Assembly: GCA_039654915.1 (NCBI GenBank)
Contig: CM077599.1
Coordinates: 71,330,001-71,394,000 of the forward strand
Source of the DNA: Aquilaria yunnanensis
Lineage: Eukaryota; Streptophyta; Magnoliopsida; Malvales; Thymelaeaceae
DNA length: 64,000 bases
Reading direction: 5' to 3'
Shown piece by piece: positions 1 to 12,123 of this stretch (its first letter is position 1; every line of letters starts with the position of its first letter). Made by a program: the position numbers and the translations under genes. The notes beneath the pieces were generated by a model. It was not told where the DNA came from and ran no database searches. It worked only from the letters and a program-made list of their open reading frames with translations.

Positions 1-2589
1 CTGAGGTTTTTGTTGTACATGCACATTGGGAAATTATTCTTGAGTTGATAGGTTAAAGAACTACTTAACTAAATATTGTACTTTGTGTAGTCCAAACCCC
101 CGTTGGCACGTAGAAATGTGCCTTGGGGCTATTACCGTGTCCTAGGCGCACACCCCATGTCCGGGCTATTTCCCAGTACTAGCACAACGCGCCCCCTCCT
201 GCGCCCTAGGCATATGCCTTAAGCGCCCTAGTTGTGACCTGGGAACTCGAGTGTCATTAAGCGCTAGCGCTAAGTGCATTCACTACACATGCTACGAACA
301 CTAACAATATTGTCCAGAGTAGCCCCAGTGGCCCTACCACCCCCAGTCTGGGGTGCGCATAGGCCTAGGCCAGTTTTGGGCATGACACATCTTTTCCCTG
401 CAAACAATGTTATCAATAATTAGATTATTAGCTTCCAAATTCCGTAACTCCCCTACAATGACCATCTAATAAACGAGCAAAACAATCCTTATCCCAAATC
501 AGTAACATTGATAGAATCTCCTTCCAAATTATTTGGTTTCCATGCCGTAATTACTTCGTCCTCTTTTCACATTTGCATAGCGGGATTTCTTCTTTCTTTG
601 TTGAAACCTAGCTACGACCTTCACCTTTTAACATTACCAGCTAGATTTGCCATTCTCCTCCCTAAATCCACCCTAAATTCCTTTGATTTCCCATTCCCAC
701 CTTTCCAAAAATCTACCCCGCCATTACTTTTGACTTCCACCTCTGTCAAGCAAGCAGCCATGTCTCATTTCCCAACTACCACGTCTGACTTGCGTCAAAC
801 CCTAAAGGAGTCCCCATTTTGCAACATTCCTTAATTTTAGACCTAAATTTGCTACGTTCCACAATTTAAGGGCAAATATGTAAAATAGGGACATTTAAAG
901 GACAGATCGTGCAATTTAGCCTTATTTCCCTCTAATGTTCGACCATATAATATATTACTAGTCAGTATAATCATACGTTTTCAGTTACCATGTGCTTAGT
1001 CTAATAAAAAAGAATCAAAATTCGAAAACCAAATAAAGTGAAATACATTTAGATTGTTCACATTGATTCTAATATATAATTCAATTGGTTCAAATCAACT
1101 TTTTGTATAAATCCAAAACCAGTAAGATTGTTGTATTTAGATTGGTTGAAAACAGATCCAACCAAGTTAACACCACTAGATTGACTTGTCAAATGAGAAG
1201 AATGTGCAAATTTGAGTTTTTGGTAAAATTTTCACTTTTTGCCTTGGTATTTATTGATGTTAATTGTTCAGTCCCCATAACATATTGTCATAGTTACACC
1301 ATTGACAAAGGTTGCCATTAGGTTTGGGATGCAATTCAACCTCTCGAACCTAATCAAACTTACCGATCCAAATTTAACTTTCGTTCGGCAGATCTCAAGC
1401 CTAAATTCTATCTTGCCAATCTCACAGGAGTTAGTTCTCAAGCCTACTGAAAACTCAGTCTAGCTTGAACCTGTGTGTTTTTGGACTCGATTTGATTTAA
1501 TTACACCCCTAAATACAACGATGTTAAACATTTTTTTTATTTTTCTGGAGGATTTTTTTCCAATCAATTTCTGGAGAATTATGCTACCATTAGTTTTTCA
1601 TACACATGATGAATGCTTTTTCAACATATCTAAATACTTTTCAAATATATCAGAAGTATCCATAAAAAGGAACTCAAATATCCACATAATTAAACTTGCA
1701 AATAACTTTGTTCATACACATGATGAACGCTTTTACTACATCGTAATATTTTAAAAAAATATAGAAGCGTTCATAGAAAATAGCTAAAATGTCTCCAACG
1801 ATATAAAATTTGTGCACTTCGTAAAACTTTATTTAGACGCATGATCCAAATATTTTAGGCACAAAGCTTTAGTACAAAATGTTGACAAAAAAAATACTAT
1901 AAAAATAATGGATATACGCCCAAGCCCACGGAACATATATGCATGTGTTATTCATGTCCACATATATTATAATATTTGCACCAACTTTTTGTAAAACTAA
2001 TGGTTTGATTTTATGATAATATCCATTTTGCAGACGTGTGAGTACAATACTCGCAGATACTGAAGAAGAATATCCAACCAAAAAAAAATATTAGAAGAAA
2101 TATAACTAAATATTTAAAAAATAAATGGTCAAAGAAATGGTTAACTGTAGATTTTAAAACCCTAGGGGGATTCAACCACAATTTATGAGAATAAGTGCAA
2201 TTAACCTTTAAATTTATCTGAATTAATTAGATAAACATATAAAACTAGCATTAGTAAGACTTGGAATTTATTATATAGAGTAAAATATTCAAAAGGGAAA
2301 ACAAAAACAATAACCAGAATGAACCTGACGGCCTGGACGCGGACGCCATCAACTAAATTTGAAACCTCAAAATTACTGTATACTATACCTGTTTCAGAAG
2401 CCAAAATTTCATATGAACCTGGATCATAAACATATCTTTTGTTTCCCGCGATGCAGTCTAGGAAATGGGGGAGAGATTATTGGGTTTTCCAGCTAAAACA
2501 CCCAGAGAAAAGCAAGAGGCCCCAACAAACCCCACACCTGTCTACCATTCCGTGACTGCCAAGAAACTCCAATGTTAGCGCCTCTGTGG
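1..2589. other. No recognisable gene; GC-rich patch at the left edge
   Basis: Positions about 61-380 are clearly richer in G and C than the rest and contain repeated CCTAGG/GCGCC-like words, which suggests old transposon or LTR material, but no ends can be defined. Positions 508-834 are open for 108 codons, without a recognisable domain or family motif. Around 1598-1620 and 1711-1733 the words CATACACATGATGAA and GCTTTT recur about 113 bp apart, a small degenerate duplication. The last few hundred bases (about 2200-2589) probably include the 3' UTR of the minus-strand gamma-subunit gene. Confidence 0.4.
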
Positions 2590-5500
2590 CTAGCCCTCCA
2601 GTGCAGATGCTCCAGATATAATTTCGATAAGTTCTGTAGTAATTGATGCTTGACGGGTTCTGTAAAGCAGATACTGAAAACTCAGTTGATATGGATGCAT
2701 AAAAAGGGACAGGCAGACTACATAAAGATGGACCAGATATACAACTATTTTCTACATAAACAGAGGCTGCCCGTCCAGGTAAAGGAACAGAATTATGTCC
2801 GATATACATAGAACAATTTCTACCATTTGAAGGGAAGCCTGTCATGAGAGAGAGAGAGAGAGACCTGTTATAAGAAAGAGTAAGGCGATCAAGCATCTCG
2901 CCAGCATTTCTGTTTGAGTTATCCATAGCAGACATCCTCGCTCCTTGCTCACTGCAAGCATTCTCCAACACCGCATTGAACAAGACCTGTCATGAATTAT
3001 TCACATATCACACAACTCCTTAACTACTTATAGTCGCCGTATCATACAAGAAGTTGGGCCCCAACTTTCATGAGTGGAACATCAATTTGATGGTGCAAGA
3101 TACTAAATTTTCATAACATTGCATCAGAACTTCATTCACTTCTTTCCCATTTATTCTGATGAAAAATAGTACATGGATAAAACATGTAATATTCTGAAGC
3201 CACCACCTAGCAAAACAGTAATGTCATAATTTATAACACCAGATTCTTTAAAAGAATTGTATCCGACTGTCAACTCATGTTGCTCCTGCTTTCATTTTGA
3301 TGTCCAGAAAAATTTCTACAAAAATTTCTAGAATTCATTGCACAAAAATCTGGTACAAAATTTCATGAGTCACAAACAAGCATGTTGAAGAGTAATAAAG
3401 ACAAGCACACTTCTCTTTCAAAACTCCAGCTATGCTACATCATTTTATAAAATGAAAGTTCTGTTTAAAGAAAAAAGGATTGTTGGTTGAATTACCCAGT
3501 AACAGAGATGACAAATAGTGACAAGAAAATCTTAAAAGTCAAGGAAAACAAAACTCATAGATGTCCAGGCACCTTACGAAGGTGAGTTTCTTGTGGCAGT
3601 AAATTCTCAAAACCCCTTCAGAGATAACTTGGTGGGCTACATCATCAGCTCTGATAAGTGAAAACCAATTTCAAAAGGAGGTGCAAAATAAAACTCATAA
3701 GCATGTAAAGTTTATGTGTATCTCAAAGACTTACACAAGAGAACTGAAACTCCGCTAGATTTTGAAGTATTTCCCCCTTTGTCTCACCGCCTTCAATTTC
3801 ATAGGAGTCTAAGTCACCAAGCTTTCCTCCTGATTCAGCCTCTTTTTCAACAACCTATATGAACCACACCATCATATAATCCCAGAAGCTAAAGCAGATA
3901 ACATATAAACAGAAAAGAAAACCATGATTCTCAGGCTGAAACAACCATACTAGTTTGCGGGTTGTCATAAGACGCTCAAGGTTTAATCTCCGCTTCCTAT
4001 GAAGTCATGTGTATTAGGGGAGAAAAACAAAAATCTGGAGCCAAAACTTCTAGTGAACTGACCTCAGGTGATAATATGGTTGCTGTAGTTGGCAGAAAAA
4101 AAACAGCTGACTGAAATTTGTTGAAGACAATCCTCAATGCATCAAACTCCACATTCTTTAAGATATCATCAGCAAGAACAGAGACCTGAACAAGAACAAA
4201 ATCAGAGAAAACATAAAAGGAGTATTTAAGCAGCTCCCATTCTAGAAAACAGATACTCCAAGTTCAACAAAAAATGAAAACACTGACGGGTGAAAGCGCA
4301 GCAACCAAAGTTCACTATCCACAGCAAGAATAGAGACAAAACATTGGTAGAACAATTCTATACAATAAACAAGAACTAAAACTAAAATGATAAGATGATA
4401 TCTAGCCTTCAGTTTTGTCTTGAAGATTAAATTTGAACACTCAGAATCCAGTGTGCAAAAGAATGAACAAGGTGTAAACCTGGGTGTAGTTCAGTGGATT
4501 CTTCTGCAAGTCAGTAATGATTAACTCAATCTGCTTCTTTGAGTCACGTATGAGCTGAGCTTTACCCTTCTCTCCCAGAATAACATACTTGGTTTCCTTC
4601 TCGGGACCTACAGCAATGTAAATGCTCATAAAAACAGATGCATCTCATAAACAAACCAGGACACAAGGAGAATGAAAAACAGTGCTAGGTAAATATACCA
4701 GATTCCAACTTGTGCAGTGCCCTGCTTACTTTCACAGCTGTAGAGTTAATTCCACCACAAAGACCTTTATCAGAAGAGATGGTCAAAATGACATTCTTCT
4801 TGACATCAACACCTGACATGGCGAAAGAAGAAGGTAGCAGCATGACCATTACATTACAGGACAATAGCCATTTAAACAAGTTACCTCACGATCTTATCAC
4901 CAAACTAAGCCAAAAATCAGACCAGCACTTCTGTTTCATAACTGGAGCTAGATTAGTCTCTTGCAAATTAACCAACATGGCCTAGAGTAGTCCATTCTTT
5001 CCTAATCATATGAACTGCTACGCAACAAGTCAATCACATACCATCAATGAGAAAGGGCACATTGACTTCATAATAAATTATGTGAACTAAAGAGCGAATA
5101 AAAAATTCAGAGAACTAACAGCACAAGCAATTACATCATACATACTGTAATTCATAACATTGACAAAGATTGAAACTACATTATTGGACATACTGGGGGT
5201 ATCACCAAGAAGTGCAGTGAATGGTTGCCAAAGGCCACGAGAATTTTCAGCTCTTATTTGAATTGCTCTTAACTTAGAGGCTGCAACCATTTTCATTGCC
5301 TGGGTAATTTTCTGAATATTCTTGACACTCTTCATTCGGTTCCTAACTAAACAAGTTATAACCAGAAGAAAATATTCATCAAACATCAACAGTGAGTGAT
5401 ACAGATAAACAAAAAAAAAAATTGGAAATGAGCTAAAAAAAGAAAACCATACCAACTTAAGTCGAAATAGAACGTACACCTAGAGGGCTTTCCTCCCTGC

Positions 5501-6055
5501 ACCAGAGTCCATTTGATCCAGTTAAATGACCTCACTTAACATAACTCTGATCTCAACATTATATAAAAATGAATATACATAATTCACGGTAGGTATCATC
5601 TTCTAGTTAGAAGCATTCGGCATTCCACAAGTATCCACCCAAATTAGCAAATTTAGCAAATTCACAATAGGTACCATTTGTATCTAAATATAAGCATTGG
5701 GCATTCAACCGCTATCCAGAATTCCACGGTCTGGCTAAACCGCCAAAAATGTGAGGAAACCAATACAGCCATGGGTTTTCATTTATGCTCCATTCTACCC
5801 TAAAGAAAGCCAACTTAGCAAACAATTAAAAAATAATCTCATTTCTAATCTTCTGCTTATTTCTATTCATTGATCGCAGAATAGAGCAACATTGAGAAAA
5901 TAACAATGAAACGAAGACGAAATGGATAGGCGAGAGGCGAAAAAGATGAGATCGTACTCGGCGGCGAGAGGAGAGGACCGGACGGCAGTGATCGGTCGGG
6001 GAATGATGGATGGGAGGAGGCGCCTCCCCTCGCGTCTGAGAGAAGCCATAGCCAT
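2590..6055 (-). CDS. ATP3: ATP synthase subunit gamma, mitochondrial (nine exons, in-frame stop in exon 2)
   Basis: This encodes the central rotor shaft of the mitochondrial F1 ATP synthase, which turns inside the alpha3-beta3 head and couples proton flow to ATP synthesis in the matrix. Exons, in minus order: 6055-5958, 5496-5453, 5346-5194, 4812-4699, 4607-4480, 4185-4063, 3854-3735, 2986-2865 and 2659-2590. Their lengths sum to 972 nt (323 residues plus stop), the usual plant size, and every join is GT-AG and in phase. Diagnostic pieces are the presequence start [31 protein letters not shown] at the mature N-terminus, [12 protein letters not shown] (about residues 111-122), and the C-terminal helix ending [11 protein letters not shown] then [20 protein letters not shown]. 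The start was placed at 6055, where the plant-typical MAMA begins, although an upstream in-frame Met exists at 6139. The oddity is codon 46 (5459-5457), which is TAA where the family has Gln (CAA). The alternative donor at CTAG|GTGTACG (GT at 5479-5478) would keep phase and skip the stop. Otherwise this is a very young pseudogene or a sequence error. Confidence 0.93.
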
Positions 6056-6346
6056 CGATGATCGGCTACTGAAGAACCCTCGGATTGGATACGGTTCCCA
6101 CGCCTCGTTCTCTGTCGATTCCGAGAGGAATTCTGTCACTGGAAAACTGAAATGACTTCCACTTTTTATGGTACAACTTCATAAAAGCCAATACTTTTTG
6201 ATATTGAACTTATCCGTCCTAAATCTTTAAAACGATTTTTTTTCATCCAAAAGGTCTTTTTCCATTCACAACTTGGTTAAATTAGAAATATTCACAACTT
6301 GATTAGAATAGAATGAAACATTCTTAGCTTTTTTAGAATGGAAACA
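6056..6346. other. Upstream region of the gamma-subunit gene
   Basis: About 290 bp lie between the start codon of the gamma-subunit gene and the first transposon-like end. The part near the gene should hold its 5' UTR and core promoter on the minus strand. No convincing TATA box or named element was identified by eye. Confidence 0.3.
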
Positions 6347-7096
6347 TAGAGGTGAAACATTCAACCCAACCACAGCTACCATTTTATGGCCCAAACCCAA
6401 ACTGAATTGGGATTCAACTTAAATCAACCCTAACCCAAAAAAAGTGGATTAGGGTCGGAGTTGGGTTGGTTCATCTCGAATCTATCTTCTCACATTTTTC
6501 TCAGTGAAGGTGGGCAATTGAGGGCAGGGCGAGGGAGGTCAACAGTGAGGCTAGGAGGTCATGGTGGTCGAGCAGCGTGAGGGTGAGGCAAGGTGAAGGA
6601 CGGTGGCGTGAAGACAAGGAAGGATGACTAACAGCAGCACAAGGGAGAGCAGTGCGAGGGTAGGGCGAGGCGAGGCCATGAGGTAGGGTCTTAGGAGTAG
6701 AAGCACTAAGGGGCGAAAAGGACGAAGCAGAAGAAGAAGGTGAGGTAAGGACAAAGGAGACTCAGGTAGTGAGGTTACTAGGTCTAGGTTAGTGAGTTAG
6801 AAATTAGTTAGGGTTAAGGAATTGGGTTCAGTTGGGATTTTTTATAGGTAGGGAATTAGTTCAAGGGTTTGGCTGAGATAGGTTGGGGTAGGGAATGGAG
6901 GAGCTGGTAGCCTAGATATAGGTTAGGTTAGGGATTTTGAGTCATTCAGGTTGGACTTGAACCAACCCATTTTTTCCTTCTTTATATTGGGTCAAGTTTG
7001 GGTCAACCCAAAGTACACATTTTCTACTTCCTGGCCTAACCTTATCCTAAAATTTCAGGTCAGGTATCATGTTAGAGTTATTTGCTTACACCCCTA
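6347..7096. mobile_element. Degenerate non-autonomous hAT-like element (candidate)
   Basis: The left end reads TAGAGGTGAAACATTC and the right end, on the minus strand, reads TAGGGGTGTAAGCAAATA. This is the TAGRGGTG-type end typical of plant hAT elements. The flanks contain many AACCCAACC / GGTTGGGTT subterminal words in opposite orientations, as in such elements. The interior (about 6500-6770) is unusually G-rich (GAGGGCAGGGCGAGG-like) and has no recognisable protein. The 8-bp flanks do not match, so the target-site duplication has decayed or the ends are misplaced. Confidence 0.45.
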
Positions 7097-8609
7097 TTTC
7101 ACATAAGGTTATTACAGCTACGGATCCCTTAAATGGAGTATCACTTATACATTTCGATATGCAAGTTTTAGTCTAGGCCTTTGAAATTCTGTTGGAGTTT
7201 ATTGTGGCATGGAATTGTGGGTACCAGTTATAGTGAATCATGACAACAATGTTAACAATTAGTTTTAGAGTTAGAAAAAGTTATTCCATAAATTTTTAGC
7301 TTTAGCAAATTAAAATATTAATATATGCCATTAATAACTCATCAAAAACTCCAACACTGATTGTAAAGTTCACTGTAGGGTATACCATGTTATTTCTCTC
7401 TCCTTTTTCTCATTGTTTCGATGGCTTTCCTCATCTTGTTTCTTGCAAACTATAAATGTCATATATCAAGGGACAACTATTAGCGGTCTTCCCTAAATTC
7501 CCTATAAGGCTTCCTTTTGAACTTAGGACTCACTCATTGTGAGATAGTGTACTCAAATAGAAGACATGAGGTTATTTTTTACTTGCATCTTGTAACGGGT
7601 ATTTTATTTTGATAAATTTATCATTAAAACAAATTTCAATAATAATAAATTAAAAATTCAAAGCCCTAAATTTATGTTCATTAATTAAAATTTTATTTTA
7701 TCTTAATTTTCAGTTAGGTTTTTTTATGTTATGTTCTTATCATTAAAACAATCAGTTATGATCCAAACATAAAATTGTGAAACATAATATTGTACATGCT
7801 TTGAAATGATAGATACTTTTTTTCATTAAAAAATAATTCACTAAAAAATTTCATCTCTTATCAATTCAAATTTCAATTTTTAATATAGATGAGAAGTTTA
7901 TTTAGAAAAATTCACTTTCAATATTAGGTATTATTAGCAAAATTACTTTATTAAACCATTGAGCATTTAAAATGAATAACTTATATTACAAAACTTAATT
8001 ATCAATAATGAAATAATATGGCCTAAATACAAAAATCATGTTTAATTTATTATAATCAACTAGTGGTATAAACCATTAACTTAAAAAATTGGCCAAAAAG
8101 TTTTGGGACTGAGAGAAGAAATGGTGACCAATGTTTTTATTTTAGAGTGTAGTACATAAAAGAACAACAACAAAAAAGTTTGGGGACCAACAGAACAAAT
8201 AGAAAGAATCTAGTTAAGTAGTTATTAAGTTTAGGAGACCAAAACGCAATACTAATTAAACTTAGTAACTAAAATGAGAAAAGATGAAATCTCAGGGACT
8301 GAAAATGAGTTTTAATATCAATAAAAAAGTGAATATGGAAAAGTTGTAATGTAGGCCCTCAAGACGCAATCACCTCATAAAAAGAGGATTGAATTTTAAA
8401 AAGAGTCAATCACATCCATGGAAAATAAAAAAATAATAATAAGAAAAGCAACATTATTCATGAACAGTACACCCACTCTCTACACTGTTTATGATCAGTG
8501 AATGGATGTTAATATCTAGAAATATAGTGTAAAATGTCATGTGGAAAAATATAGGGCATAAAAAAGCATAAATGAAATCTTAAGGGACTTAAAAGGGGTT
8601 TCGACCATT
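7097..8609. other. A/T-rich intergenic DNA without a recognised gene
   Basis: No open reading frame with a recognisable motif was seen on either strand. The segment around 8090-8350 carries words such as TTTGGGGACCAAC and GGAGACCAAAACG in minus-strand repeat style. On the minus strand its sequence resembles part of the unit at 37480-37560 (ACTTAGTAACTACTTAA), so it probably belongs to an old dispersed repeat into which the pararetrovirus integrated. Confidence 0.35.
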
Positions 8610-9123
8610 ATTGGAAAATCATTGTGATGGAGCTCTTCCAAAAATCATGCAAACTCTTAAGCTATAAGCCCTCACAAATTCAATTAAAGGGGCACCAGAC
8701 AACCAGGTTATACAGACGTTCTTAAGGATACACCACAGCTTTTGGACTAGCCAATTCGTTTTAATATAAGTTAACTGATTTATTTTTACTTTTATATATT
8801 TTTTTTTACCTGAAACCAATTTCATTTGAAAGTCAATATTATGTAGATACAATAATCTATTTAAAAGTAAATTTTTATGATGTTGTTAAATTTTTATGAA
8901 TTTTTTTTAATGCCTTAAATTAGAAAAATTCATAAAAATTTAGTGAGATTACAAAAATTGTATTTTCAATAGAATATTGTAGTTACATAATATTAGCTTT
9001 TAATTAAAATTAGTTCCAAATAAAAAATTTAAAAATAAAAATAAGTAATTTTTTAGTCACTTGACTTAAGTTAAAATGATTTGGGTGTAACAATTAGTTC
9101 TTAAAAATCATCACTTGACTATC
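8610..9123 (-). repeat. Left terminal repeat of the pararetrovirus, split by a MITE
   Basis: Sequence from ATTGGAAAAT through AAGCTATAAGCCCTCACAAA to CATCACTTGACTATC matches 29038-29218 in the same orientation, with scattered substitutions and a roughly 340-bp insertion after position 8750. It is the 3' end of the viral unit on the minus strand. The equivalent stretch in the right copy has no insertion, so the MITE arrived after the two copies existed. Confidence 0.75.
8751..9084. mobile_element. MITE inside the viral terminal repeat
   Basis: The insertion is absent from the matching repeat at 29038-29218. Its ends form an imperfect inverted repeat: CCAATTCGTTTTAATATAAG at the left and, read on the minus strand, CCAAATCATTTTAACTTAAG at the right. 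It is A/T-rich and non-coding. Internal words such as CAATATTATGTAGA and AAGTAAATTTTT recur in the element at 36138-36393, so this is a small family with at least two copies here. The superfamily is not assigned because the target duplication is unclear. Confidence 0.6.
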
Positions 9124-9539
9124 CGGGCTATACATCTGGAATCAATGTTGGTTTATGGATATTAGGATTGAAGACAAACACAGACTCTTAGAGATTAAAG
9201 TTTCTGTAAGTCACTATTTATCTTCAAGTTTAATAAATATAAACTTGAAGATTTTGATTCTAAAAGGATCCATAGAATGACAAATTAGAACATCAGTAAG
9301 AAGTTAAAAGAAATGGGTGAAAGGATATTAAGAATGAATACCAACAGGCTTTACCGAACAGTTATCAAAGTAATATTTCTCAAAAAAGGAACAGTGGTAA
9401 TAAAAAACTCTGTGGCATTAGTTGAATGTAAAGGACTGGCGTTCATACCTTTCAATGTCACAAGGTAAGTTAGTTTTTTTATTAAAAATAGATGGATAAA
9501 AAAATGAGGAGGAGGCTAAAAAAGCCATTTCAATGATTT

Positions 9540-10284
9540 GGTCTTAAAGGAATTGAAAGCTTTGAAGGAGGCTTTGGTGGTCTACTGAGGATATTGGCTA
9601 AAGCATTGGCACTGCCATTTATATGCTTAACATCAAAAGAGAACTGTACAAACTATTATTGTCATCTGAGTAATTAAGCATTAAGCAATTGTTTCTAATG
9701 GAAGTTCAGCATTTTGGGAAAAGCCGACATATCCATTTCAACAAGAAAATGGCGGCTAACTAAGTGGAATTGAAATTTCTCTATTCGCCTTTTTACAGCT
9801 AGGACTTCCTTGTGCGTGGAGTGATAGTGTTCTTCACTATCGTTGAATTCTCCATTGTTGTATCTACATACGTGTTGTTTACCATTAATTTCTTTAAGAG
9901 GGACCACACCCCAAAATTCATTAGAGGCGTCCATCTGCAAAATCCCTTTTCCTTTATCAAGAATTTTTAAAGAAAGAAAATACTGAACCACTTGCTTTAA
10001 TCTGACAATTGTTTAATGCTAGTGAGAGAACCATGGAGGAAAGGCCTTTTTAAGAAATAAGTGTAGAGGCTGAAGAATTGTTTATAAGTGTGGGACAAAT
10101 TTTCTGATATAATTAACAAGACCTAAGATTTTTTTTTAACTCAGTTCTTCATTAGCTTATCTTCAGGGAAATCCAAAATTTTTGTTGTCACGTAAGGCCA
10201 TAGATGATATTTGCTATCCTTGATTTGTAAACCAAGAAATTCAATGGATGTCTAGGCAGTTACAATCTTGGATTGAGAAAACAT
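9540..10284 (-). pseudogene. Pararetroviral RNase H and end of reverse transcriptase (broken)
   Basis: On the minus strand the RT connection region (IEFLGLQIKD, about 10225-10196) leads into RNase H at 9991-9695, with ILQMDASNEFWG and EEHYHSTHKEVLAVK, then FSFDVKHINGSANALANILS near 9600. In the family this domain degrades the RNA template during reverse transcription. Stops occur in the connection region and after PKMLNFH. The 5' side is cut at 10284 by the solo LTR, beyond which the RT continues at 11696. Confidence 0.85.
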
Positions 10285-11690
10285 TGTTAGTGTTGTGCTT
10301 AAAGCCAATCATGAGATGATTGTATTTTACATATTAAGTCATAATATTTTATTAAGGCATTGTTCCAGTAATTGTGTTTATTGTTTGTTTTTTCATAACG
10401 TAATCAAACATAATTATAACCCTAAAATAATGATATTTTTAAATGTCTCTAGTCTAGTATTATTGTGGAGCGGGTTGTAATAATACATAAAAACTAGCAT
10501 ATGTAGAGACTAATATGAGGTGTATAGTCTGCATATGGGTACAAGTTGGAGAACTTGTGTATTAGATCGACCCATCAAGAGAACGCTACATGGATCATTC
10601 TATAAGTGTCATAAGTATTTCTCATAGTGATCATAGTATATGTAGTTATTTGACCTGCATGTGAGTTACATATTTTGATACTACTGTATGTTGCTCATAA
10701 CTAAGTGAACATGCAAGTAGTCACTGGGTAGGATATCATGCAGATGGATTTGTGTGGTCAATATTGAATTTGTTCGTCCAATATAACGGAGTGATATCTT
10801 TGGGCCCCTTGATAGAGTAAAACTAAGAAAATATATGGCCATACTTTGATGAGTTGATATACGATATCAACGTCATCAATTTAAGTTAGTTTACCCGAAA
10901 ATCAAGAAACCATAGATTGGGCTATACAAAAGTAACACATTCCATATTTCGTGCTTGGTCTTGATATCTTGGACAAAGGGACAATGACATATACAGATAA
11001 TGATCATAGTGGTTTAGTCAAATCATTGACTATCCTGTCACTTGGGTAGCACTGATGTGTTGGTAGACACCGCTCGTTGTTTATGATCATAAATATGATT
11101 TATGATCATTATCAACGTGGTAGGAGCTTATAGAATTGCATATTCAGAGTCAATTGAATTATTTGAATGCATGGGCTAAAATGTTTGGGTTTTGGTTTCA
11201 TGATAATTTTGAATTAATAATTGGCCCAAAGATTGAGCCATTATGAAGCATGAAATTAAATCTAATTGGATTAGGGTTTTGAAACCCATTAGGCCTGGGA
11301 GTTAAGCCTCATTATACATACATCATATAGTGAGAATTTTCATAGCTCTTGCCCTAGCCTCCCTAAGGATGAAATTATAAAGGTTCTAAAAAGTTCCAGT
11401 TGTACTTTTCTCTTGTCTTTCCTTGGAGGACGCAAGCTAACACTGCGAGCGCAAAATAAACGCATTTGCCAGAACGTGGTGGAGGTGTGGTGATCTAAGG
11501 GGTTCATGTGGATACCATATAAGGGTTGAACATGTCAACTGCTCAAGTTTGTGATTCGACTCAATAGTTGGGTGAAAGATCTCAGCCAACTAGGTAAAAA
11601 ATTTGAACACCCGATTTACTCTGTTTCATTTGGATCCTAGAGGGTTTCAGTTATCTTCCACTGTATTTTTTTGGCTCACGAAACCCTACA
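10285..11690. mobile_element. Solo LTR (1406 bp) inserted in the viral reverse transcriptase
   Basis: The segment starts TGTTAGTGTTGTGC and ends ACGAAACCCTACA, giving canonical TG...CA ends, and is flanked on both sides by AACAT (10280-10284 and 11691-11695), a perfect 5-bp target-site duplication. Viral coding similarity stops at one edge and resumes at the other. There is no gag, pol or second LTR inside, so this is a solo LTR left by recombination between two LTRs of a full element. Its length and appearance suggest a copia-type LTR, but the superfamily is an inference. Confidence 0.85.
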
Positions 11691-11695
11691 AACAT

Positions 11696-12123
11696 CATAC
11701 CATATTGCTTAACTATGTTTGCAAATTGATTTATCAGTTTCGAATGAGAACCTATACAATGAGATAATAACAAAATATCATCAATATAAACAAGGGCTAA
11801 GGGCAGTATAGGTTCAAAGATCTGAATCAAAGTTTCCATAATGTTGATGTCAGCAAATAGAGTATTTTGAAAAGATTTTAGCATTAGTGAGGTTAGCGAA
11901 GAGGGAATTTTTTTTTTAAAATAATGGAAAACTTGATGTTAACTAGAAACTCAATTAGTGATTTGTAGTCGATGACGAGTCTAGGTTTCTTTCTGACTTG
12001 CTTAGAATGTTTGTTCACATAAAAGGCTTGGCATGCCCATGATGATGCTATGGATTCAATTAATCTTTGGGCTTTTAAGTCTTGGAGTTCTGATATAACC
12101 ATCTTATTTTCTTCAGGCTTCAT
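11696..12123 (-). pseudogene. Pararetroviral reverse transcriptase core (frameshifted)
   Basis: Two minus-strand segments in different frames make up the polymerase core: 12123-11893 (WACQAFYVNKHS, PRLVIDYKSL) and 11884-11696 (the YIDDILLL catalytic box, with both metal-binding Asp present). The frame changes near the homopolymer at about 11909-11918. In the living family this enzyme copies pregenomic RNA into DNA. The fragment ends exactly at the solo-LTR insertion and continues at 10284. Confidence 0.88.

Noticed and set aside
508..834. 108-codon plus-strand open frame
   Set aside because: No motif, no supporting context, and composition typical of chance open frames in pyrimidine-rich DNA.
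2477..2983. 168-codon minus-strand open frame as a single gene
   Set aside because: It is the eighth exon of the gamma-subunit gene read through its donor (GT at 2864-2863) into the intron; the true last exon is 2659-2590 in another frame.
5867..6139. Translation starting at the upstream Met (6139) of the gamma-subunit gene
   Set aside because: The plant-typical presequence [16 protein letters not shown] begins at 6055; the extra 28 codons are not family-like. The frame past 5958 runs into intron 1.
11651..11695. Last residues of the viral RT open frame (FVGFREPKKYSGR) as viral protein
   Set aside because: They are encoded by the solo LTR and its target duplication; viral similarity stops at the insertion.
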